64,000 nucleotides of DNA from Leishmania donovani. Lineage: Eukaryota; Euglenozoa; Kinetoplastea; Trypanosomatida; Trypanosomatidae. The DNA lies in NCBI RefSeq assembly GCF_000227135.1, contig NC_018258.1:463121-527120 (forward strand), written 5' to 3'. The notes under the pieces are model-generated. The model did not search any database and was not told where the DNA came from. It saw only the letters and a program-made list of their open reading frames with translations. The position numbers were made by a program, and so were the translations under genes. Below are positions 20,539 through 29,002 of the stretch, piece by piece; position 1 is the first letter of the stretch, and each line of letters starts with the position of its first letter.

Positions 20539-22502
20539 TTTAAATGCGGAGTGTCAGCAGGCGGGAGGGGGGAGGTGTGGGGGGGGGGGTAGGCATGTAC
20601 CAGCGGGTAAGAGGCTCGCAGTCTTCCGGTGGAGATTGCTGAGCAGTGAAGGGTGGGTGCACAAGATACATGCAAAAAGAAAGTGAGAGGGAGTCAAGGA
20701 TGAAAACGAGAGAGAAAGCCGATGCTGAGAGCACAAACACAGAAACGCAACCACCACTGGCAGCTCTACCTGTGGTGTTCTCTTCCGGCTCCGGTGCAAC
20801 GAGACAGACGGCTGCCCCTTCCCCCGCAGATAACAACAACAACAGAAGCGGTGCTTCCGCGAGAGAGCCGCGAGGAAGAAAATGCAAAGGAAGGAAAGCA
20901 AAGAACAGCTCCCCAAGGCGCACAACGCAAGGCGGACAGAATAAAAAAAAAAAAACAGCAACGAACAACGAAAACGGGGATGACGACGATGGAGCACAGC
21001 ACGGCTGCTGTCCGTAGACAAGAAAAGTCCCTCTCTCACTTTCTCTCGTTCTTGTCTTTTCTGTTCTCTCTTTGTTTCTCCTTTTGAAGTAATGAGGTGG
21101 GCTGGAGAAGATGTATGCGTGTGTGTGTGTGTGTGTGGGGGNNNNNNNNNNNNNNNNNNNNNNNNNNNNNNNNNNNNNNNNNNNNNNNNNNNNNNNNNNN
21201 NNNNNNNNNNNNNNNNNNNNNNNNNNNNNNNNNNNNNNNNGGGGGGGGGTCGGGACGGGGCAAGAAAGGGCAACAAGTCGCAAGGCACTTCGATGCGTAC
21301 GCCGATCTCTCCTCCTCCTTCTCTGTGATCGTCTTAGCCTTCACTACTTGATTTTGTTTTTTTTTTTCGAGTGTGTTTGTACCCTCTTTGAAGGCGCTTC
21401 GTTGCGACCCTCGTAGGAGAGCGTCAGACGTCCGCGCAGACTTCTAGATGAACAAGAACGTTGCTTGTGGGAGGGGGGAGGGGCGTGGCAGCTCGTCGGC
21501 TTCAACAAAGGTATGTCACCATATAGTAGAAGAGGATGCAGAACAACAAGAGTGGCGGAGGCGTGAAGGGGACTTTCAAGGGAATGGTCGAATCAGTGTG
21601 CAGGGATCCAAAAGGGAAAAAAATCCGATTTTTCGGGGGGTGAAACGCGCGACGGACTTTTTCGTTGCTTGCTTCTCTCCTTTGCTCTCCCGGGCACGCA
21701 TGTGGATGAAGAGCGAGCAACCAGGGCAAAGAGAAAACGGCAGCACAAAGTACAGGAGAGGAGAGAAGCAAGATAAGAGGTGGTGGGATGAAATGCGTGA
21801 CAAGCCATCCTGGCGAGCCCGAGCCTGAAACACGGAGAACCGCATGGGTAGCACGATGTAGGCATGGCCGAGGCAGGCACAACAAGCAACGATGGCCCCT
21901 TCCACGGCATTGGATGCGATACATGCGCGTCTCACCTGAGCACGGCCGCAAGCGGGCAGGAGCATCTGCGCCGTTGCCTGTATGGCGCCGCTTTCGAGTT
22001 CCCCGAGAGGGATGCATTGACTTCGATACCTTTGAAGGATCTTCTCTGATGGGTTGTCTTTTTCTCTGTGTGGCCTTGAGCACCCCGAGCACGCACAACA
22101 CAACACGCATAAACAAATATATATATGAAACATGTTTTCCGTTTGTTTCTCCCGTTCACGCCTCCTTTCTTACCGCCCACATGAACTAAAAAAAGAACCA
22201 GCTTTCGGCACTTCCTATATCGCTCTCTAGGTGTGACCAGCGGTGACCATCCTCTCTGTTTTGCCGCGCGGAAAAGAAGTAACGTTTTTAAAAAGCACGA
22301 GAGATACGCCATCCATTTCGCATTCCTCCCTCTTTATTTGGCTCCGTCTACTTGAAACCCACTGTGCTGCATCGATCGCACTCGTTCATTTCTTTGTTTC
22401 AAGGGAACGAGATCTCAGTGGAGGCGACGGCACGTTGCCTCTCGATAAGAACAGCAAGACTTTGTTCGTTTTCTTTGCACTGTGTCTTTCTACCCATAAA
22501 AC
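20539..22502. other. Gene-free upstream region of the giant gene
   Basis: No coding sequence is supported. Seen are a G10 run at 20580-20589, an A13 run at 20942-20954 (a T tract on the coding strand, a plausible spliced-leader acceptor region for the giant gene), an alternating GT tract ending in G5 at 21118-21141 that runs into an N gap, and G9 on the far side. Further right are a short AT tract near 22117-22124 and Arg/Ser-rich junk frames. Confidence 0.5.
21142..21240. other. Assembly gap (99 N) in a GT/G-rich tract
   Basis: 99 undetermined bases. The left flank is (GT)n followed by G5, the right flank begins with G9. No duplicated flanking sequence is visible, so this looks like a true unsequenced low-complexity tract rather than an unmerged overlap. 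Confidence 0.9.
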
Positions 22503-23440
22503 GGGAGTGGACACCCTTTTCAGTGCGTGGTATCTCAGGGTCCAGCGCACCCCCTCTACCCCTCTGCCAAGTGCCGAGCCACCTCTGGTGGTGGCAGGGC
22601 CAGGTGCCTAGGACGCAGGAAAGCCAGGTCGACTCGCCGCTACTGATGCCAGCGGCCAGGCAGTGGATGGGGCTGCGTCGGGTCGACCTGCGACAGTGGA
22701 CGCACTCGTGCCATCCATGCGATGGGCAGGGTGTGTCGACGCGGCTCGAGCGTATCCCCACCCCCGGCCCTCACCGACTACTGGTGAGTGGGCCTGGGCC
22801 ACCGGGAGGGGGATGCGGCAGGTGACGACGGNNNNNNNNNNNNNNNNNNNNNNNNNNNNNNNNNNNNNNNNNNNNNNNNNNNNNNNNNNNNNNNNNNNNN
22901 NNNNNNNNNNNNNNNNNNNNNNNNNNNNNNCGCACCCCCTCTACCCCTCTGCCAAGTGCCGAGCCACCTCTGGTGGTGGCAGGGCCAGGTGCCTAGGACG
23001 CAGGAAAGCCAGGTCGACTCGCCGCTACTGATGCCAGCGGCCAGGCAGTGGATGGGGCTGCGTCGGGTCGACCTGCGACAGTGGACGCACTCGTGCCATC
23101 CATGCGATGGGCAGGGTGTGTCGACGCGGCTCGAGCGTATCCCCACCCCCGGCCCTCACCGACTACTGGTGAGTGGGCCTGGGCCACCGGGAGGGGGATG
23201 CGGCAGGTGACGACGGCCGTGGTATGAGCGGCTGCGAGGCGTGGGGTGGGTAGCGCTTGAGACGGAGGCCGTGCTGAGATGACTGAGCCGGCACACTTCT
23301 GTCACAAGCATCTGCCGCTGCGCCGCAGCACTTCATGGGACTGTCACTGGGCAATGGTAGAATGGCGTTTGACTCGCTGTGAAGCAGAATGAGCACAGTG
23401 AGTGAAAGCGCAAAGTAAAGCGTCATTAAACCACAAGCAG
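22503..23440 (+). repeat. SIDER-like retroposon copy A, plus strand, interrupted by a gap with duplicated flanks
   Basis: Starts at the border GGGAGTGGAC shared with the copies at 33110-33590 and 62548-63450, read in the opposite direction. It includes a segment (about 22573-22630, GAGCCACCTC then GTGGTGGCAGGG) resembling the 79-nt signature of ingi/L1Tc-related retroposons. This fits Leishmania SIDER2 elements, which carry two tandem signatures. The 286 bp before the gap (22546-22831) recur exactly after it (22931-23216), so the real element is shorter than drawn. The first 366 bp (artifact removed) match the other two copies almost perfectly up to 23253, then similarity drops abruptly. The right end is approximate. 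Orientation is antisense to the surrounding genes. Confidence 0.75.
22832..22930. other. Assembly gap (99 N) inside SIDER copy A, flanked by an exact 286-bp repeat
   Basis: The sequence at 22546-22831 is repeated exactly at 22931-23216, each copy ending precisely at the gap edge. This is what unmerged overlapping contig ends look like, so the repeat is probably not real. Confidence 0.9.
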
Positions 23441-23479
23441 ACCCTCGCACATGCGGATACAGCCACAGCTCACCTACCT

Positions 23480-23984
23480 TCGCATGCATACGGCTCAGCC
23501 CTCGAGATTCAGGACGAGGCGTCCCGCCATCGAGCCGGGCCACGCGCCTAGCGGGGCTCCTCTCGCTCTTCCCCCGGATGCGCGCTGCTCCACCGGCGCC
23601 ACACGCACCTGCGTGGGCTGCACGCGTCGCACCAGCCGGGGCAGCGCCCATGAGCCCGTTCCACCACGGCACTGCTGCCTGAGGGAGGGAGGGAGGCGTG
23701 CCTGGATGGCCTGCCCGCGTGTGCCGCCACNNNNNNNNNNNNNNNNNNNNNNNNNNNNNNNNNNNNNNNNNNNNNNNNNNNNNNNNNNNNNNNNNNNNNN
23801 NNNNNNNNNNNNNNNNNNNNNNNNNNNNNGCCCGCCAGTGTCTCCGGCGCAGCGCCAGCGCAGCCCTCTGTCCGCCCACACCAACAGTCCGCAACCAGCA
23901 CCCAGGGCCAGGCTGCAGGTCGCTTGGCGTCCCCCACAGAGTGGTGTACGGAACCCTGATGCCACGCGCAGAAGTGTGTCCCCC
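23480..23984 (-). repeat. SIDER-like retroposon copy E, minus strand, diverged
   Basis: Read on the minus strand from about 23984, it begins GGGGGACACACTT, then GCGTGGCATCAGGG and TACACC. This aligns with the 5' part of copies A, B and C (GGACACCC, GCGTGGTATCTCAGGG, GCACC). It is therefore a more distant member of the same family, in sense orientation within the probable 3' UTR of the pyrophosphatase gene. It is interrupted by a 99-N gap at 23731-23829. The 3' end near 23480 is a guess. Confidence 0.55.
23731..23829. other. Assembly gap (99 N) inside SIDER-like copy E
   Basis: 99 undetermined bases. Unlike the gaps at 22832, 58637, 59717 and 62985, the flanks are not copies of each other. 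Confidence 0.9.
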
Positions 23985-25989
23985 GTCATCAGGATCACAG
24001 GGCGCATAAGGGGGAAGAAACCAAGAAAAAGAAGTTGAGAGGGTGTGCAGCGCCCCTTTTGTGTGTCTCGTTCGGGCTGACACCTTATCTGTCGTCGTTT
24101 CCTTCGATTTATTTCCGCCACCGCCAGCACAGCCCGTGTTCTCTCACTGCAGCACCTGTCTGCTCAGTCCAAGCGCAGCACGCGAGTTCAAAGCCGCAGG
24201 ACACACAGCACGCACATACACGGCGAGAGTTGGCATGAGAATCAAGAGGAACACTCTGGCGAGGCCTGATGTGTCTCGAGCGAGGAAAACGATGCGTGCC
24301 CACACATGGTAAATAAACAAAAAAGGTGCGTGGAGTGTCTTTACATGGCGAAGGCCAATCCTCTTCCACTTGCACGGCAGACATTCGCGCACGCAGACCT
24401 ACGCGCACACAAGCGAATATCAGTTTGTAGGTGAAAGGAGCCTCTCTATCGTGCCACGACGTCGAAGATGGATCTGCCCCACCCACCCACCCACCCCACT
24501 AGCTGCTTTCAGTGCCCTGTTCTTGCGTGTGGTCTCCTCCCTGCTTCACAGTGTGGGTTGTTGTGCCACGTCCCCGTCGCCGGTCAACTTTTCCGCGCCG
24601 TCTTTTGTCACAGGCTGTTACGGGAGAAATGCATGACAACACCGCAGGCAGTTTCCGCTCTCGCTCCGCTGTCGGACTGACGCCGGTGGCTTTAAATCGA
24701 GGTGGTGCACTCCCACATAAGTGTAGCGGTTTTATTTATTTATTTTTTTTTTGGGGGGAGGGGGGGGGGAAGAGACCTCCACCAGCCGGCGATGCCGCGA
24801 GAGGACACGGGACGGGTAAGAAAACGCGGCGAAGGGTAGGAGGACCCGCGCACAGCGAAAACAAAGGTGGAGCGCAACGAAGAAGACGAGAACAGAGAAC
24901 GCAGCGATACGCACGGAAGACAGGCCACCCCTTCTCCTCCCTCCTCCAAGAAAGAAAAAGGAGAGGGGGGCGCGCAGACACAAAGACGCGCACAGGCACA
25001 GACACCCAGAGGTGCAGATATGGCGAAATGAGGAGAGGCGAAAAAGAAGATACACAAGGAAAACAAAAAAGGGAAAAGGAAAAACAGGAGAGAAGAAACG
25101 GCGCGCGCGTGATGACAGTCGATGCCTGTATATAAAACTGAAGCGTGAGTAGGTTGGGTGTGAGAGCGAGAGTGGGAGAGAGTGAAAGAGAGAAAGGGCA
25201 AAAGAGAAGCAAAGTAGGCCAACGATACAAAAAAAAAGAGGTGGAAGCGACAAGGGGTGGGGGTATGCCATGCCCAGCGATTGGATGCATGGGCTCCCAC
25301 CTAACCCGTCGCTTTCCTTCTTCTCCTTCACCCACCCAGCCGACGCACTCGCTCACGAATTACTCCGGTCATTGGCGTCCTCTTTCGTCCCCTCCCTTCT
25401 GCTTCGGCCACAGTCATCTCCGTCTCGACGGAATCGGCTGGGCTGAGAGAAGAGGTGACAAGACAGTAATAGCAACACAGAAAAAAACACACGAAAAAAG
25501 AACGGGCGGAAGAAGGGGTTCGTTCGTGTCGCTGTTCGTGATTTCCTGTGCGTGCGTGTGCGTGTGTCCTTTCCAGCTCGGCACGCATATAAAAACAAAC
25601 GAAAGGAAGAGAAGGGCAGAGTACACGAGAAGAAAAAAGGAGGACAGTCCGGCCTCACGGTGCGAGTGGCGACTAAGATGCGGCAAAAGGGGGAAAAGGG
25701 GGAAAAGGGGGGCACCACTCACATCAACAAACACGCGCAACCCTTTTTTGCTACTCCCCCTCGCATCTTCCGACGATTCGTGCTTCGACCATAATGTGTG
25801 GGCATTCGTGAACGTGGTCATCGGGTGACAACTCTCTCATGGAGAAAAAAAAGACCCGAGTCGTGGTACTAGGAGCAGAATGGCGGTGTGCACAAATGTA
25901 GAGAGAGAGAGAGACAGCGACACACAAGAGGCTGGCGCCGTGGCATTTCCGTAGGCTGCGAGGCAAGCCTGTCCACAGCACCCTCAGGC
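23985..25989. other. Gene-free stretch downstream of the pyrophosphatase gene
   Basis: No coding sequence is supported; the long frames on the minus strand here encode only Phe/Leu/Ser/Pro-rich low complexity from pyrimidine-rich DNA. Seen are a TTTA/T-rich patch next to long G runs (24733-24770), a purine-rich block around 24780-25260 and three G tracts spaced by A4 at 25689-25712. It probably contains most of the pyrophosphatase 3' UTR, followed by the SIDER-like sequence. Confidence 0.5.
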
Positions 25990-28395
25990 CTACTCGATAA
26001 GGTTCAGCACAATACCGCCCATCTTCGACTGGAACACCGGTGCAAACACAACGGAAATGATGGCCATGAGCTTGATGAGAATATTGAGCGCCGGGCCTGA
26101 GGTATCCTTGAGCGGGTCGCCGACGGTGTCACCGATGACGGCGGCGCCGTGCTGCGGGGAGCCTTTGCCCTTGTTTTTGTCACGTAGGCCACCCTGCTCA
26201 ATATACTTCTTCGCGTTGTCCCACGCACCGCCGGTGTTGGAGGCCGAGATAGCCATCTGCACGCCTGACACGATCGCGCCGGGCAGCAGACCGGCCAGAG
26301 TGTACTTCCCGAAGAGAATGCCAACCACGATCGGGGACAGCATCACCAGCGCCGCCGGCGGAATCATCTGGTTCAGAGCAGCCTTAGTGGCAATGGCCAC
26401 GCAGCTCTCGTAGTCTGGCTCCTTGCGACCCTCAGCCACTTCAGGGTCCTGGAACTGACGGCGGATTTCGTTCACCATGTCCATGGCCGCAACGCCGACA
26501 GACTTCATCGTCATTGCGGAGAACCAGTACGGCAGCATGGCGCCGAAGAGCAGACCAGGCATCACGCGCGAGTCGAGGATGTTCACCACGGGGATCGCCA
26601 CACGCGACACGTAGGCGCCGTAGAGTGCCAGCGCGACAAGCGCAGCCGAACCAATGGCGAAGCCCTTGCCGATGGCAGCGGTTGTGTTGCCAGCCGCATC
26701 CAGTGCATCCGTGATCTCGCGAATCTCGTGGCCCATGTGCGACATCTCCGCAATACCGCCGGCGTTATCGGAAATGGGACCGTACGCGTCGATCGTCAGG
26801 GCGACGGACATGGTCGAGAGAATACCGAGCGCGGCGAGGGCAAAGCCGTACACGCCGCACATGCGGTAGGACACATAGATCGTCGTGCACATGGCGAGGA
26901 TTGGGGGCACCACAGAAAGGTAACCGAGTGCCAGGCCGTAGATGATGTTCGTGGCGGCACCTGTCTCGCATGCCTCCGCAATCTCCTGCACTGGGCGGTA
27001 GGCATTGGAGGTGTAGTACTCGGTTGTGTAGCCGATGATAAGGCCAGACCAGAGACCGCACAGGACGCAGATGAGGGCGCCCCAGCGCGAGCTCTCCATG
27101 CCGCCCACGCTGAAGGTCGGCGGCAGCGCCACTTCGGTGAGAAAGATCAGCACAATTGTCGCGCCGATCGTCGACAACAGCAACTGACGCTTCAGGGCCG
27201 GCTCGATGTCGTGAGAGCGGTGCACGCCGCTATTGGTGGCGCCCATAGTGGCCACTACAATGCACACGATCACACCGACGGCCGTGATGAGCAGCGGGTA
27301 CATCATGGATGTGAAAGAGGCTGTCAACTCAGCAGAGCCGGCCGCCACTACGAGCGCAGCGCATGACGCCTCGCCGAAGCTGCCAAAGAGGTCAGAGCCC
27401 ATGCCAGCGATGTCACCCACGTTGTCGCCAATGCAGTCGGCAATCACGCCAGGGTTGCGCGGGTCGTCCTCAGGGATATTGTTCTCCACCTTGCCCACAA
27501 GATCAGCTCCAACATCGGCAGCCTTGGTGTAGATGCCGCCACCCACACGACCGAAGCAGGCGATGGCCGACCCGCCAAGGCCAAACGCCGCCACGCATTC
27601 GTACAGCTCCGGTATCGTCTCGACACCGCTGCCAAAGTACGCCGCCACAACCTTCACGGTGGCGAATAGCGCGAAGAGACCCATCGAAGTGAGGCCAAAG
27701 CCCATCGTGATACCGCCGCGGAGAGCCGTCTGGAAGCCGAGCCTAAAACCGCTGGCCTGATCGCCGTCATCGCCGCCAGAAGTCGCCATCACAGCCGTGC
27801 GCGCGTTCGTGTACACGGCAATGCGCATGCCGATCCAGCCTGCCCCCACCGACGTGACTGCACCCACCAGGAAAGCAAACAGGGAGAGGCTAGCGTTCAT
27901 CCATGGGGACTGCGGCGGCACGTGGCCCTCCTGAGGCGAAGAGAGCGCGATGCCGAGAAGGAAGAAGATCAGCGTGCCGAAGCCAGACATGAACACGGCC
28001 ATGTACTTGTACTCGGACATCAAGAACGCTGTGGCGCCTTCGGATATGCGAGTGTAAATTACGTACACGTTGCGCATCACCTCGTCCGTGAGATGGGCAT
28101 TGCGCAGGCCCTGATCCTTACCAGGGGTAATCTTGATGAATGACAGGGCGTACCACCAGTACATGGCAAAGGAGAAGCCCACTGCCGCCGCCAAGACAAT
28201 CACAACGGAAGCCGTCTCAGCCGACATCAGCGGGCGCGCTAACGGCACCGCGTTAATGTCCCCTGCATTCTGGGCAACGGCTTTGTCTACGTTGGTATTT
28301 GCCGGCGTCGCAATCGGATTCAGTGGTTCCTTGGCCGCAACTGCGACCGCGAGGAGAGCAACGGCAAGAGGGACAATCAAAATCCTCCCAGCCAT
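25990..28395 (-). CDS. Vacuolar-type proton-translocating inorganic pyrophosphatase, K+-dependent type (801 aa)
   Basis: Membrane-bound H+-PPase: hydrolyses pyrophosphate and pumps protons into acidic organelles, in trypanosomatids chiefly acidocalcisomes. Seen: a hydrophobic, signal-peptide-like start (MAGRILIVPLAVALLAVAV), many membrane segments, the pyrophosphate site DVGADLVGKVE at about 293-303 followed by the acidic stretch ending DCIGDNVGD, and the C-terminal GDTVGDPLKDTSGP. The motif GNTTAAIGKG at about 567 has Ala where K+-independent enzymes carry Lys, marking the K+-dependent class I type. Length matches the family (about 800). The frame is open upstream to 28923, but a CTCTTTTTCTTCTTAG acceptor-like signal sits about 12 nt before the ATG at 28395, so the upstream part should be removed by trans-splicing. 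Confidence 0.97.
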   Translation of the reverse strand: MAGRILIVPLAVALLAVAVAAKEPLNPIATPANTNVDKAVAQNAGDINAVPLARPLMSAETASVVIVLAAAVGFSFAMYWWYALSFIKITPGKDQGLRNAHLTDEVMRNVYVIYTRISEGATAFLMSEYKYMAVFMSGFGTLIFFLLGIALSSPQEGHVPPQSPWMNASLSLFAFLVGAVTSVGAGWIGMRIAVYTNARTAVMATSGGDDGDQASGFRLGFQTALRGGITMGFGLTSMGLFALFATVKVVAAYFGSGVETIPELYECVAAFGLGGSAIACFGRVGGGIYTKAADVGADLVGKVENNIPEDDPRNPGVIADCIGDNVGDIAGMGSDLFGSFGEASCAALVVAAGSAELTASFTSMMYPLLITAVGVIVCIVVATMGATNSGVHRSHDIEPALKRQLLLSTIGATIVLIFLTEVALPPTFSVGGMESSRWGALICVLCGLWSGLIIGYTTEYYTSNAYRPVQEIAEACETGAATNIIYGLALGYLSVVPPILAMCTTIYVSYRMCGVYGFALAALGILSTMSVALTIDAYGPISDNAGGIAEMSHMGHEIREITDALDAAGNTTAAIGKGFAIGSAALVALALYGAYVSRVAIPVVNILDSRVMPGLLFGAMLPYWFSAMTMKSVGVAAMDMVNEIRRQFQDPEVAEGRKEPDYESCVAIATKAALNQMIPPAALVMLSPIVVGILFGKYTLAGLLPGAIVSGVQMAISASNTGGAWDNAKKYIEQGGLRDKNKGKGSPQHGAAVIGDTVGDPLKDTSGPALNILIKLMAIISVVFAPVFQSKMGGIVLNLIE

Positions 28396-29002
28396 CTTTA
28401 CGCTCGCTAAGAAGAAAAAGAGCCACAAAAGGGTGTGCAGAGAATTCCTACGTCTTATATAGGGGAGGGGATGCACAAGAAAGCAAAAGAAGAAAGGCGA
28501 TATCTTACTGGTCGAGAATACTACTGTGTTTGGCTGGGACGTGAGGGAAGAAAAGAAGGCAACAACAGACAGAGAAGTGGTGTGCATGTGCAAAGAGTCG
28601 AAGAAAGGCGGCAGTGCAAGTTCTCTGGTCACGTCAGCCACGAAGACATCCAGCGGTTTCACAGGAGCATACGCAGCGTTTATTTGGCGTTGCCAGTGAG
28701 ACAAGATCGGTTGAAACTTGGTGATAGCGCAAGTGAATAGCGAGATGCGCGTTTTTTTTTTTCTCGCTCCTGTTCGCAGGTGCTCAGTCATACATCGGGG
28801 ACTTCCACAAAAGACAGCGAAGGAAGCGAACAACAAAGAATGAAAAGAAAGTCTGCCTTTTGCCACGAAACCGAAGCGTACGCTGTTCGGCATTCTCTTT
28901 TTTATGTTTTCGGGCGGAAGCAAAAACGCAAAGCAGCTCTTCTGAGGCGGTAGCCACGTACACCCGGCACATACGCAGGCACCCGCTTGGTTCCTATGGC
29001 TG
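28396..29002. other. 0.6 kb spacer between the LRR protein gene and the pyrophosphatase gene
   Basis: The shortest spacer in the window. Besides the acceptor-like signal at 28407-28424 it holds a T10 run at 28751-28760. The region stays open in the pyrophosphatase frame up to 28923 but lacks domain similarity, so it is treated as untranslated. Confidence 0.55.
28407..28424 (-). promoter_or_regulatory. Spliced-leader acceptor-like signal immediately upstream of the pyrophosphatase start
   Basis: The coding strand reads CTCTTTTTCTTCTTAG, a textbook pyrimidine tract and AG, ending about a dozen bases before the ATG at 28395. It predicts a very short 5' UTR and decides the start codon: any upstream in-frame ATG would lie outside the mature mRNA. 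Confidence 0.65.

Noticed and set aside
23163..24083. 306-codon minus-strand frame across the SIDER copies
   Set aside because: Runs through two repeats and an N gap. The apparent protein is translated retroposon sequence.
24732..25331. Long overlapping minus-strand frames rich in Phe, Leu, Ser and Pro
   Set aside because: All three frames are open because the DNA is almost purely pyrimidine on that strand. Not coding-like.
28396..28923. N-terminal extension of the pyrophosphatase frame
   Set aside because: The leading codon is TTG, the extension has no family similarity, and a strong splice-acceptor-like signal sits just before the ATG at 28395.
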